Source: Piper betle (lineage: Eukaryota > Streptophyta > Magnoliopsida > Piperales > Piperaceae). Taken from it: a DNA stretch of 64,000 nt. Below, piece by piece: positions 1 to 11,574 of the stretch. Numbering within the stretch: position 1 is the stretch's first letter; each line of letters starts with the position of its first letter. The notes below the pieces were generated by a model, which was given only the letters and a program-made list of their open reading frames with translations, ran no database searches and was not told the origin of the DNA. The stretch covers positions 186,001 through 250,000 of the forward strand of contig JAURVB010012328.1 of assembly GCA_033002965.1 (NCBI GenBank). Reading direction: 5' to 3'. Position numbers and translations under genes: made by a program.

Positions 1-2198
1 CTTACTGTTGCTGGTACTGTGCTACTCTCAGCACTTCTTTTTAGTACTTCTCGTGAAACTTTATCCTAAGCCCTCTCCTTACCTCTATATTTCTCCTGGC
101 CTTGAGCACGAAGGCCGAGCACTCTCAGGCAGTCGCCTTTAGTACCCTTTGAACCACAAGTCCGGACATGCGCTGTACTAAACAGTAACCGTAAACCTCC
201 ACGTTCTCCGGGTGTGAGGAACTCAAACGCGGAGTTGTCAGGATCCCTCGGGAATGGAACAGTCCGCTGGCACTAATCCAGAGCCCGCTTTGACTATCAC
301 GGCATCCTCTGCATGGTACGTGCAGTCGATTTCTCCATCTCTCGTCTCACTGAAAACGCGAAAACTACATATATATAGGGCTGGGTAGGGATTTATATAA
401 TAGGCCCGAAGGCAACTTGTGGTGGATCTTGGTTTCGAAATCATCCTCGAGGGATCTCATCCTCGAGGGGTTATTAATCCGGAAAATGTTTGGTTAAATG
501 GCCCGAGTTAAGTGGGATCCGATAAAACGCCACTTAACCCGTCCTGCAGGCAATAAATTAAATATACAATAGAAAGAGTAAATCAGAGACGAGTCCTAAA
601 CGGACCTGGTAGAAGCTCCAAGCGTGTCATCGCGCCTAGGCGGCGAGCTCCTACTCCGTACCTACACATCAAAACTAAATACTAACTCCCACTAACTAAA
701 TGATGCATCAAACTCAATAACATCACACACAATGCAACCACAAGATCATCCATCAAAATAACAATCAGATAATTATAAGAGTAAATAATCCTAACTCAAA
801 CTATTCATACCATATTTTATTCTGTTCTTCTAAGTTGCATCGTACTAGATTAACATGCTCATACACAATTCATCTCATTAGATCACTTACTTCATTAACT
901 AATAATCTCATCATGCACATCTTTACTTTATTCATGGTCAAGACATTAATCATGATAATTAATCAACCCTAGCATGCTATGTTAACAATTATCATCAATT
1001 TTAAATAAATCAATCGGAGGTAATTATACCTCACATCGTCGGCAATCGGCGACGGCTAAGGTTCCGTCGCGCGTCTCGGAGCTCAAATTTGGCGCTCATC
1101 GGCGTCCGAAGCTCGATCAGGCTCCACTGGGTGAGCCCCGCGGAAGATCCGGTGAATTCCGACGAATCCCAGAAATTTCGATTTTTCCGGCGATGTTTCC
1201 GGTGACTTCCGGTGGTTTTCCGGCGACAATCGCCGGCGGCGTCTAATGGTCGGAAAGGGGTCGTGTTGGGTACCCTCGGAACCGGCTCGGCGACCCCGAC
1301 TCATCTACGAGGTCGACGCGGCCAACGGAGGTGGTGGCTCGCCGGAAAATGACTAAAACAGGGCCGGCGGCGATGGGTCGCTAGATCCGGCCGGCCACGG
1401 TGGCGACGGCCTCTGTTCCAGTCGAGGAGGGTCGCTGGGTGGTCGGTGGTGCTGAGGCGACCGACCGATCGCGGCGGCGCTGGTCGCCGGCGGCGGAATC
1501 GGCGACGGAAGTGCAACGCGGGCGCGGCGTCGCGGCGTGGCTTCCTCGCGTCGCGGCGGTCCGATGAGGGCCGGACCTAGTCGGGGCGGTAGGGCGACGT
1601 TGTCGCCGAGCTGGGCGGCGTCGGTCGACGGCCGGGCGGCGCCGACAGCGGCGGCGGTGGCGCGCGAACAGGGGCGGCGCGGCACGAGGGTTTGGGCGTG
1701 GGGAGAAAAGGTCGGGGCGGAGAAGAAAGGTTGGGTGGCAATCTTGTAATTAAGACTTGACTCGTCTCCGGCTCGAGTCAAGTATAATAACTAAGTCATA
1801 TTAAATCCTAAAAAAATTCATAAAAATCGGGAAAAATCCTGTAAAATCAAACAACACACAAGCAAATCATAATGATATGTTCTAGAACTATCAACCCACC
1901 CAGACTGCCCGAACGCGTCCTAACGCGGTAAACGGCCTAATACTAATTCTACGATCCACTATATATAAAAATAATAAAAAAATGACTGGCATACTCTCAT
2001 ATATCTGATAACTCACTCTGTTCTGTTGTGTTCATGACGTTATCATCATATACTTGGGTACGCATGACCCTCATAGCTCATACACGCGACTGGCATCGGC
2101 TCGGTACACGTGTCCTGAAACTGACTCAACTCGAAAAAATAACGGTCGACCCGACCGGTTCTGAATATAAAACCCTAACTCGAATCGTGGGTTTTACA
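1..2198 (-). mobile_element. Family D LTR, 3' part only in window (copy D1)
   Basis: This stretch aligns along its length with the complete D copy at 5198-8203; window base 1 corresponds to about 5987 there, so roughly 790 bp lie off the left edge. It ends at 2198 in GGGTTTTACA, the family's conserved terminus, then runs into copia LTR sequence (GGTTT, 2199-2203), so it inserted into that LTR. A GC-rich block (about 1050-1740) gives long open frames that are not conserved as protein. I assign minus orientation by analogy with family B, whose LTR starts TGTAAAA-CCC and ends GGGGTGTTA next to a primer-binding site. No internal retrotransposon sequence is seen. It is probably a solo LTR, but the outer end is missing. 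Confidence 0.75.
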
Positions 2199-2599
2199 GG
2201 TTTTCTTTTCCTATATATATGTAGTTGTATTGTGAGTAAAATAGAATAGAAGAGAGTACAATTGAAGAGTGTATTCCTAATTGGAGTGTGTTCCAGTTAG
2301 AGGTTGAGTGTATTCGTAATTGGAGTGTGTTCGAGTTAGAGGTTGAGTGCATTCCTAATTAGAGTGTGTTCCAGTTAGAGGTGAGTGTTCCCAATTGGAT
2401 GTGTATCCCAATTGGAGTAATTTGATGTATTGGCTTTGCTCGAAGTGCGTGTGCCCATTATTTAATTATAGTTGATGGTTTGTAGTTTTCCTAATATTTT
2501 GAGGTTCCACATTAAATTATTGTGTATTTATTAACTTTTTTTATTACTTGTTAAAGCATATCAAGGAGTTTAGGGATTTTGCGTGTTACAATCCCAACA
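2199..2599 (+). repeat. Copia 5' LTR, 5'-truncated
   Basis: This matches 10350-10697 closely and ends in ATCCCAACA. The first ~150 bases present in the 3' LTR are replaced by D1. It contains several imperfect copies of a 'cctaattggagtgtgttccagttagaggttgagtg'-like unit (about 2270-2400), with one more copy than the 3' LTR. Confidence 0.85.
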
Positions 2600-2601
2600 A
2601 G

Positions 2602-2613
2602 TGGCATCATAGT
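2602..2613 (+). other. Copia primer-binding site (degenerate)
   Basis: TGGCATCATAGT lies two bases after the LTR end and differs at a few positions from TGGTATCAGAGC, the usual plant site complementary to initiator tRNA-Met. It sets the LTR boundary. Confidence 0.65.
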
Positions 2614-2639
2614 AGGTTTGTTTGCCTGTGGAGGTTCAT

Positions 2640-3253
2640 GGAAAAGATTAAACTTCTTGCTTGCTTTTGACAAGATCGCCGAGAAGAGTACAACCAAATT
2701 TCTACTTCCTAAATTTGATGGAAGTAATTTTCCTACGTGGAAGGTGAAGATTCATGCCATACTGGTGAAAGATGGTTGTGGTGTTGCTCTTAAAGGCGCA
2801 AAACCAGAAGGTATGACAGATGCACAATTTATTGAAAAAGATGAGATTGCTAAGGCTGATATTTTATTGGCTTGGATGATAAGGTGTTATTTAATGTACA
2901 TACTACTGATACAACGGGAAAGGCTTACTTCTTTGTTCAATGCCACCTTACTTCTTTGTTCAATGCCAGACTCATGGGATAATTTAATTATGAGTTTGAG
3001 CCATGTTTCTGAATTTACCTTAAACTCTATTACTGCATTAGTCTTGTCAGAGGAGCTAAGAAGAAAGTCAGCAATATCAACTTCATCCTCAAGGGGGCAA
3101 GCCTTGGTTTTTGAGGAGAGCAAGAGTGGTTTCAAGTGGATAAATAATGGAAGAAAGGTGATAAGGTGCTTCTACTTTAACAAGGTTGGTCACATAAAAA
3201 GGTATTGCAAAAAATTAACAATTGATATGCAACATGACAAGGAAAAGGACTAA
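2640..3253 (+). pseudogene. Copia gag-like remnant
   Basis: The frame gives KFDGSNFPTWKVKIHAILVK and later LCSMPDSWDNLIMSLS and LSEELRRK, the recognisable order of copia Gag. A zinc-knuckle-like CFYFNKVGHIKRYC near the end (about 3170-3210) has the CX2CX4HX4C spacing, but the second Cys is Phe. The middle of the protein is shortened: the sequence jumps from the LAWM region to the LTSLFNA region, which in the family are separated by several dozen residues. Gag would form the particle and bind RNA; this copy is broken. No start in good context was found before about 2640. Confidence 0.75.
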
Positions 3254-3339
3254 GAACTACAAAATGATGAAGTCAATTCTATTAATTATGGAAATGACTT
3301 AGTACTTTTACTTCTTGTAATGATGAGTGCTTTCGTAAG

Positions 3340-3668
3340 ATGGATAATTCAAGTTGGATTATAGATTTTGGAGCTTCCTTTCATGCAACATCATATAGAG
3401 AGCTCTTCACTACCTGTAAATCAGAAAATTTGGGAATGGTGAAGATGGGAAATGGTAACACATCATGTGTTGTTGGCATGGGAGATGTGCATATGGTGCT
3501 AGTTTTGGTCACAAATTATTTTTGAAGAATGTAAGACATATTCCAAGCTTGAAGGAAAATATATTATCTTTGGGCAAGTTGGATGATATTGGCCATAGTT
3601 CTCAGTTTGCTAGAGGAGTATGGACGTTATCCAAGGGTGCACTTATCATTGCAAAAGGGGAAAAATAT
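3340..3668 (+). pseudogene. Copia protease-like remnant, interrupted
   Basis: WIIDFGASFHATSYRELF at the start matches the copia aspartic-protease region, which normally reads W-I-x-D-S-G-A-S. The Ser after the catalytic Asp is Phe here. A frame change near 3500 leads into HIPSLKENILSLGKLD, also typical of this region. The sequence stops at 3668, exactly where D2 begins, and resumes at 9732 after the duplicated AATAT. Confidence 0.8.
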
Positions 3669-4080
3669 TGTAAAACCCGCGACTCGAGTCAGGGTTTTAT
3701 AGTCGTTAGCCGGTTGGTTTGACCGTAGTTTGAGTCGGTTCAGCTTTCAGAACACGTGTGCGGGGCCGAGGCCGACCGTGCGCACGTGCTATGAGGGTTT
3801 ATGTATACCCAAGTATCGATGATAGCGTCAGATACGCATCAGCAGACTGAGTTATCAGTAGATATGAGAGTATACAGTTGATGATTTTATTTTATTTTTA
3901 TGTTGTGACCGTAGAATTAGTTTAGGCCGAATAACGCATTAGGACGCGTTAGATGGTATTAGGGTGGGTTATTAGTTATACGACATGTCATTTGGATGTT
4001 GTGATATTTTGTTTGAGTTTATGGGATTTTTCCCAATTTTTCTGGATTTTTCTAGGATTTATTCCGAGTTCGTTATCATT

Positions 4081-4690
4081 CTTGACTCGAGCCGGTGTCG
4101 AGTCAAGTCTTATTTACAACTTTGCCACGCCCTCAACTTCTCATCTTCCTCCCCCCACCGTGTTTTCACCGCCGCCGCCCCTAAGATTTTTCCACCGCCG
4201 TCGACGCCACCTCGCCGCCGGTCGACGCCGCCCAGCCCGGCCGTGCCGTCGCCTTGCCGCCTCGACCACGCCCGGCCACCGTCCGGCCGTCGCAACGCCG
4301 GAAATTGCCCTCGATTTCCCGCCGTTCCCGACACGATTCCGCCGCCGTCTGCGCCGGACCGCCGCCGCCATGACGTCGGAGCTTCTCCCCTCGACCTCCC
4401 CTACCTTTCCCCCTGTTTAGTGCCGCCGTCGAGGCCGGCCGTGGGTCTGATCGGAGCGGCCGACCGCCCCGGCCGCACTCGACGCCGCCGTTGGTGGCCA
4501 TCGCCGCCGCGGCTGCCCTCGTCGTCACCACCATTGGGTTCAGCTCACCGAGACGGTGCTAACCCCTACCTCCGATTGCCTCGCCAGAGCAGTCACCGGA
4601 GCTGCCGGAAAACCGCCGGCACAGTCGCCGGAAAACTGCCGACTCACCTTCACCGCCTTCGTCCGTCGGCACCGATTTCAGCGCCGATCG
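4081..4690 (+). repeat. D2: inverted TTGAC module followed by GC-rich block
   Basis: CTTGACTCGAG and TCGAGTCAAG form an inverted pair (4081-4113), followed by TTATTTACAACTTTGCCAC, a pyrimidine-rich run, and about 540 bp of GC-rich sequence. Open frames of 155 and 255 codons here are proline/arginine-rich, have no recognisable domain and are not kept in the other D copies, so I do not call a gene. Related modules occur at about 1736-1795, 7741-7802, 11107-11172, 14106-14205, 45003-45070 and 35190-35260. Confidence 0.7.
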
Positions 4691-5197
4691 CGAGGTGGTT
4701 CTTCATTCTTTTTTTAGAATTATTACAAGTTGTGGTCATGGTAGCATATTAGGATTAATTTTATTAACTTCATGATTTTAGTTTAATTAATCATGATTAT
4801 GATAAACATGTGATGATTAGCGTAAATTGTGTTGTATGATGTGAATGCTTAGTAATGAAATTGTTAGTAAACCATTGAATAGTTAATTAAATGCTTGTAA
4901 ACTAGTTAATTTATGAATTAGTATGAATTAGGTTTTGCATGCTAGCATTAAGTTAAACAGATTAAATTGATTAAACCATTGTCACCTAATTAGAATAGGT
5001 ATGCTTTGAAATTGGAATTAAAAGTGCTAGGTAATAAGTAACATATGAAATGATAAAATTATTAACTTGCTTGACAATTAGAGATGTAGGGTAATTGTCG
5101 AGATAATTGTCATGTTTGATTAGATGATTGTATGCATGTGGATATATTAGTTATATAGGCGTGCATCATATATGTATGGGCGTTAGTAAATAGTTAT

Positions 5198-8100
5198 TGT
5201 AACACCCCAAATCCGGTTCACACTCGTGAACCAAACCGGCATGTTACAGGCCCCGGTTAGGTCGGCTAACGCGAACCTAACTCGTGCGGATCCAATCTCG
5301 GCGTCTTAAGATGAAGATACGATCTGTCATGAATGAATGCATGCACAAAATCCTAACATGGTACTACATGAATGACATGCAAATTAAATTTCACACCATC
5401 ACAATTACGAGCAAAATCGATGAAAATTCTGAAGTAAAACTAACAGGGTCTCCCCTAAAAGTGCAATTATGGGCCCACCCTGTCAAAATAATATATATAC
5501 AAATATGTCGGCATGCATTAACAATCACACAAAATCTAACATCTTATAACGTATTCATTCTGAAGCTCGGGTCTCAACCCACTACGCTTCCGCTGCTCAA
5601 CTCTGATCATATTTTGCATTCTATTATCTGTGTCTTAGCATTTCATTCACATCATATCATCATGCTCAAACATTTACTCATGTCATTCACAATATAATAA
5701 CATAATAATACAATATTAAACATTCAGAAATCTAACATGTGTGTGTGTGTACAAGACCTCATTGCTCCTCCGTCCAAGCTGGCTCCTCCAACTCGTGATT
5801 ATTACCTACATATAGTATAAAAACACGTCAGTAACAAGTGTTACTGGTCCGGAAAATAAAATAACTATAACAAGCTGGCTATGAGAGCAAACTCTCATAT
5901 GAAAGAAAACCATATACTTCCTCAAGAACACTCTGAAGGGCACTACTGAGGAGCCACTGGGCTGCAGACCCGGTAGCATCCCGAACTTACTGCTGCTGGT
6001 ACTATGCCGCTCTCGACACTTCTTTTTCAGTACTTCTCGTGAAACTTTATCCTAAGCCCTCTCCTTACCTCCATATTTCTCCTGGCCTTGAGCACGAAGG
6101 CCGAGTACTCTCAGGCAGTCGCCTTTAGTACCCTTTGAACCACAAGTCCGGACATGCGCTGTACTAAACAGTACCCGTAAACCTCCACGTTCTCCGGGTG
6201 TGAGGAACTCAAACGCGGAGTTGTCAGGATCCCTCGGGAATGGAACAGTCCGCTGGCACTAATCCAGAGCCCGCTTTGACTGTCACGGCATCCTCTGCAT
6301 GGTACGTGCAGTCGATTTCTCCATCTCTCGTCTCACAGAAAGCACGAAAACTATATATATATAGGCTTGGGTAGGGAGTTACATAATAGGCCCGAAGGCA
6401 ACTTTTGGTGGATCTTGTTTTCGAAATCAACCTCGAGGGATCTCATCCTCGAGGGGTTATTAATCCGGAAAATGTTCGATTAAATGGCCCGAGTTAAGTG
6501 GGATCCGATAAAACGCCACTTAACCCGTCCTGCAGGTAATAAATTAAACATACAATAGAAAGAGTAAATCAGAGACGAGTCCTAAACGGACCTGGTAGAA
6601 GCTCCAAGCGTGTCATCGCGCCTAGGCGGCAAGCTCCTACTCCGTACCTACACATCAAAACTAAATACTAACGCCCGCTAACTAAATGATGAATCACACA
6701 CAATGACCGTCAATCAACAATCAAATAATCATAAATATGAAAATAATTCTAACTAATGTTATTCATACCAATTTTACTGTGTTTTTCTAAGTTATCTCAT
6801 GATCACTTATCATGCTGAGACTTGATCTACCTCATTAGATCACTTAATCTTCATTCGCAATTACTCAAATCATACAATCATCCCTTTACTCATAATTAGG
6901 CATTCACTCATGACGGTTAATCACATCTAGCATACTGTGCTAACATTCATCATGACAACTAGTTAATTCTAGCATGCTATGCTAACAATCATCATTCAAT
7001 TTTAAATAACTCAATTCGGAGGTAATTATACCTCACGTCGTCGGCAATCGGCGACGGCTAGGGTTCCGTCGCGCGTCTCGGAGCTCGAATTCGGCGCTCT
7101 TCGGCGTCCGACGTTCGATCGGGCTCCAACTGGGTGAGCCCCGCGGAAGATCCGGTGAATTCCGACGAATCCCAGAAATTCCAATTTTTCGTGGTCGAGC
7201 TGTTTCCGGCGACTTCCGGTGGTTTTCCGGCGACAATCGCCGGCGGCGTCTACTGGTCGGAAAGGGGTCGTGTTGGGTACCCTCGGAACCGGCTCGGCGA
7301 CCCCGACTCATCTATGACCTCAGCGTGGCCAATGGAGGCGGCGGCTCGCCGGAAAATGGCAAAACAGAGGCCGGCCGTGGTGGTTGCTAGATCCGGCCGG
7401 CCACGGCGGCGACGGCCTCCGCTCCAGTCGAGGAGGGTCGCTGGGTGGTCGGTGGTGCTGAGGCGACCATTGGATGACGGCTGCGACGGTCGCCGGCGGC
7501 AGAATCGGCGACGCGACCAAACGCAGCCGCGGCGCTAGACGTGGCGATTCTGGCGTCGCGGCGGCCCGATGGTGGCCGGGCCTGGTCGGGGCGGCAGGGC
7601 GACGTCGTCGCCGAGCTGGGCGGCGTCGGTCGACGGCCGGGCGGCGCCGACAGCGGCGGCGGTGGCGCGCGAACAGGGGCGGCGCGGCACGAGGGTTTGG
7701 GCGTGGGGAGAAAAGGTCGTCGTGGAGAAGAAAGGTTGGGTGGCAAACTTGTAATTAAGACTTGACTCGTCTCCGGCTCGAGTCAAATATAATAACTAGG
7801 TCATATTAAATCCTAAAAAATTCATAAAAATCGGGAAAAATCCCGTAAAATCAAACAACCTAAAAAAATCATAATGATATGCTCTAGAACTATCAACCCA
7901 CCCGAAATGCCCGTAACGCATCCTAACGCAATAAACGGCCTAAAACTAATTCTACGATCCATTATATATATATATAGAATAAAAAAAATGACTGGCATAC
8001 TCTCATATATCTGATAACTCATTCTGTTCTGCTGTGTTCATGACGTTATCATCATATACTTGGGTACGCATGACCCTCATAGCTCATACACGCGACTGGC

Positions 8101-8203
8101 ATCGGCTCGGTACACGTGTCCTGAAACTGACTCAACTCAAAAAATAACGGTCAACCCGACCGGTTCTAAATATAAAACCCTAACTCGAATCGTGGGTTTT
8201 ACA
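5198..8203 (-). mobile_element. Family D solo LTR (D3), intact, GTTAT target duplication
   Basis: This 3,006-bp unit runs from TGTAACACCCC to GGGTTTTACA and is flanked by GTTAT at 5193-5197 and 8204-8208. It interrupts D2 near its middle, in the opposite orientation: 5198-~6700 is the reverse complement of 8209-9726, and ~6700-8203 is the reverse complement of 3669-5192. It has no primer-binding site, polypurine tract or protein domain inside, so it is best read as a solo LTR left after LTR-LTR recombination. A GC-rich block (about 7030-7740) and a TTGAC/GTCAA module (7741-7802) are shared with the other copies. Confidence 0.92.
6431..6454. repeat. Paired CCTCGAGG palindromes in D LTR
   Basis: Two copies of the self-complementary CCTCGAGG are separated by 8 bases. 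The same arrangement occurs at about 445-468 and, inverted, at 8417-8440, so it is conserved within family D near the TATA-like segment. Confidence 0.7.
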
Positions 8204-9731
8204 GTTATCTTCATGTAGGTTCGTCATAGGAGCTCGCCGTCTAGGCACGAGACTGCGCTTGGAGCTTCTGACAGGTCCTTTAGGACACGCTTCTCAGGTT
8301 TTATCGCTCTATTCTATCGGTGATTTGGTTTATTGATTGTAGGACGTGTCAGGTGGATGATTTAATGGACCCCACCTAACACGGGTCACCTGGTCCATGT
8401 TTTTCGGATTTAATAACCCTCGAGGATGAGATCCCTCGAGTTTGTTTTCGAAAATAAGATCCACCTCAAGTTGCCTTCGGGCCTATTATAATAAATCCCG
8501 ACCCAGCCCTATAAATAGTTTTATCGAGTTTTCAGTGAGACAAGAGAAGATGAGTCGACTGCACGTACCATGAGCGGATGCCGTGCCAGTCAAAGCGGGC
8601 TCTGGATTAGTGCCAGCGGACTGTTCTATTCCCGAGGGATCCTGACAACTCCGCGTTTGAGTTCCTCACACCCGGAGGACGTGGAGGTTTACGGGTACTA
8701 TTTCGTACAGCGCATGTCCGGACTTGTGGTTCAAAGGGTACTAAAGGCGACTGCCTGAGAGTGCTCGGTCTACGTGCTCAAGGCCAGGAGTAATATGGAG
8801 GTGCGGAGAGGGCTTAGGATAAAAGTTTTACGTGAAGTACTGAAAAGAAGTGTCGTGAGCGGCACAGTACCAGATAGATTGGGATGCTGTTGAGTCAGCT
8901 GCTCGACGGCTCCTTTGTAGTTGCCCTTATGAGAGTTCTTGAGGAAGATATATGATGGTTTGTTTTCCATGAGAGTTTGCTCTCATGTTCCAGTTTGATA
9001 TTAGTTATTTCCGGACCAGTGACACCCGTTGCTGACGTTTTTCTACTATATGTAGGTGAGGATGATGATTGGTGTATGCCGGCCTCGACGAAGGAGTAGC
9101 GCTTGCATTGCACACACATACCTGGTGCCGCGCCGACTTTTGCGTAAGATGTGATGTTATTGGCTTTTGTAGTAGATTTACATATTGGTATTTATGCATG
9201 TGTTTGTGAGGCTTGTATGCCTTGTTTCAGAAATGCGTGGAAATGTTTTGAGAAAGGCTCTAATGATGTGCTATGCTGAAATGAAAAGGAATCAAATGAG
9301 CTGAGTATGAGATTGTAGGTGGGCTAGACCCAATTACAATATGTTTGGATGATTTGAAGTCTGTTACAATATAAATTGTTGTTTTATATATATACATATT
9401 GTGCTGTATTTTAACAGGTCATCCCCTTATTGCATTTTTAGGGGAGGCTCTGTCCGTTTTATTCTAGATTTTATGAATTTTATTGCTATTTTAATTATTT
9501 TGGTGTGCGGTGATTATCATGACATTCACGTAGTATCCTGTTAGGGTTTTGCATCTCATTCATATATTGTTTGCGCATTAGCGGCGTGCTCCATCTTGAG
9601 ACGTCGAGAGGGTTATGTCGTAGCCGTTTAGGTTTTGGGTCAGCCAACTTAATCGGTTTACGAGTAGTTCGATCCTTTGTAATAGTTCTGGTCCGGGTTG
9701 AGAGTAAACCGGATTGGGGTGTTACAAATAT

Positions 9732-10195
9732 GACAGGTTGTACAAGATATTATTTTGATATGTCAAGAGTGGAAGTACTCTTGATGGGTCTCCTAAGCAA
9801 GTATGGCATCAATGGGTTGATCATAGTGAGGTAGAAATGGAATTCGGTAATAAGATTCTTGGTAATGATCTTACTCATGATAGAAGGAAAGTTGTTGTCA
9901 AGTTGGAAGATGAAAATAAGCTATTTTTGAAACCCGAGTGGATGGGTTAGTAAAGATGTTTGAAGAGAAGTTGATCCTAAATGAAGAAAAGCAAAGTCGT
10001 AATTCTTTCCCTAAAAGGGTGGGGGAGATGTGCTAGAAGTTCCAATTAGGGGAAATAAAGTGCATTCCACATGAGTCGGAAGAGGAGTTTTTCACATGGG
10101 TCGAGAAGGGGAGATTAGAAGGGTTGTATCTCTTTTCATGTGAAGAATGCCGAAACCAACCCTCGTGTGTTCTGTATGATTTGGGAGGGGAGAAT
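9732..10195 (+). pseudogene. Copia internal tail after D2 insertion
   Basis: Copia sequence resumes after the duplicated AATAT. A short frame shows KVVVKLEDENKLF-like sequence, then stops. No reverse transcriptase or integrase motif is present in these ~460 bases. A polypurine tract (TTGGGAGGGGAGAA, about 10181-10194) lies directly before the 3' LTR, which supports this as the 3' end of the element. Confidence 0.7.
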
Positions 10196-10697
10196 TGTTG
10201 GAGTCCCTCATCATATAATGAATGTGAAAAGATGTACAATTACATGGGGAATCGTAAAGACATGGAGTTATTCTAAGAGGTACGAGGAATTCGAGAAGAA
10301 TTGTTGAAGATGATGAGTATTTAGTATTTGGCTCTTGGTATCCACGAGGCTAGGTTTTTTTCCTATATATATGTAGTTGTATTGTGAGTGAAATAGAACA
10401 GAAGAGAGTACAATTGAAGAGTGTATTCCTAATTGGAGTGTGTTCTAGTTAGAGGTTGAGTTTATTCCTAATTGGAGTGTGTTCCAGTTAGAGGTGAGTG
10501 TTCCTAATTGGTGTAATTTGATGTATTGGCTTTGCTCAAAATGTGTGTGCCCATTATTTAATTATAGTGGATGGTTTGTGGTTTTCCTTATATTTTGAGG
10601 TTCCACATTAAATTATTATATATGTTATTGACTCTTGTTCATTATTTGTCAAAGCATATTAAAGAGTTTAGGGATTTCGTGTATTACAATCCCAACA
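10196..10697 (+). repeat. Copia 3' LTR, complete
   Basis: 502 bp, beginning TGTTGGAGTCC and ending AATCCCAACA, so the ends are short inverted repeats. Its right part matches 2199-2599. It is preceded by the polypurine tract and followed by TCTTT. Confidence 0.88.
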
Positions 10698-11574
10698 TCT
10701 TTGACGTCAACATGGTCGGCGGAGGCAGCGGCTCGCCGGAAAATGGCTAAAACAAGGGCGGTGGCAATGGGTGACTAAATCCGGCCGACCTGGGTGGCTA
10801 TGGGTTTCGATCTAGTCAGGGAAGCTCGCTTGAGGGTCGAGGGTGTCGAAGCGACCACCTGACCATGGCGGTGAAGGTCGCCAGTGACAGAATCGAAGAC
10901 GCAATTGCATCGCTATGCGTGGCAATTTTGGCATCGCGGAGGCCGGGCAATGGCCGTGGGTGCTCGGGGCATCCAGCGATGACACAACCGGACTAGGTGG
11001 CGTCCATCGGCGGCGGGGCGACGTCGACCATGGTGGTGGTGACAAGCATAGGCAGCAGCGTCGGAGCAAGGGTTTGGGGAAGAAGAAAGAAAAGGTCGAG
11101 GGGAAGAAAACGGCTCTGTGGCAAACTCGTAAATATCACTTGATTCATCTTTGGCTTGAGTTAAGAATAATAACTAAATCGTAGAAAATCCTAAAAAAAT
11201 CCATGAAATCGGGAAAAATCCTATAAAATAAAACAACACCAAAACATTATAATGACATGCTTTATAACTAACAACCCACCCATACTGCCCCACAACGCAT
11301 CTTAACGCAGTAAACGGCCTAACACTAATTCAACGATTTACTATATATAAAAAATAAAATGAAGTAGCATACTCTCATATATTCTAATAACTCACTCTTT
11401 TCTGTTGTGTTGATAATGTTATTATCATATACTTGGGTATGCATGACCCTCATAGCTCATACATGTGACCGGTGTCAGCTCCAGTACATGTGTTCTGAAA
11501 CTGGTTCGACTAAAAATAACGGTCGAACCGACCGGTTCTGAATATAAAACCCCGACTCGAATTGCGGGTTTTAC
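10698..11574 (-). mobile_element. Family D LTR fragment (D4), host of the copia insertion
   Basis: The sequence resembles the terminal third of D1 and D3, from the 'ggcggctcgccggaaaatgg' region to the terminus GGGTTTTACA at about 11574. It is more diverged than D1-D3. The copia element is inserted at its left edge, so it is the oldest D copy here. Confidence 0.75.

Larger units (their letters stand above)
3669..9726 (+). mobile_element. Family D solo LTR (D2), with AATAT target duplication, split by D3
   Basis: The element starts TGTAAAACCCGCG and ends ATTGGGGTGTTACA, with AATAT on both sides (3664-3668 and 9727-9731). Without the D3 insertion and one copy of its GTTAT duplication it is about 3,047 bp, close to the 3,006 bp of D3. 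TG...CA ends, a 5-bp duplication and no internal coding region make a solo LTR the simplest reading; a non-autonomous element with these ends is an alternative. A TATA-like CTATAAATAG occurs at about 8510, in the sense direction. Only the two flanking pieces (3669-5197, 8209-9726) belong to D2. Confidence 0.88.
2199..10697 (+). mobile_element. Copia-like LTR retrotransposon, deleted and nested
   Basis: The two ends carry the same LTR: 2199-2599 (5' LTR, its left part cut off by the D1 insertion) and 10196-10697 (complete). Removing the 3669-9726 insertion leaves only about 1.5 kb of internal sequence: a gag-like region, an aspartic-protease-like stretch and a short tail. No reverse transcriptase, RNase H or integrase motif is visible, so most of pol is gone and the element cannot move by itself. 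It sits inside a family D LTR that continues at 10698. Its own target duplication cannot be checked because the left flank is hidden by D1 and the window edge. Confidence 0.85.

Noticed and set aside
238..444. 68-codon minus-strand frame conserved at 6224-6430
   Set aside because: Conserved only because both are D LTR copies; the span covers a TATA-like repeat and the D2 copy does not preserve it.
3985..4752. 255-codon open frame in D2, and 155-codon overlapping frame
   Set aside because: It lies in the GC-rich LTR block where stops are rare, is proline/arginine-rich with no domain, and is not maintained in D1, D3 or D4.
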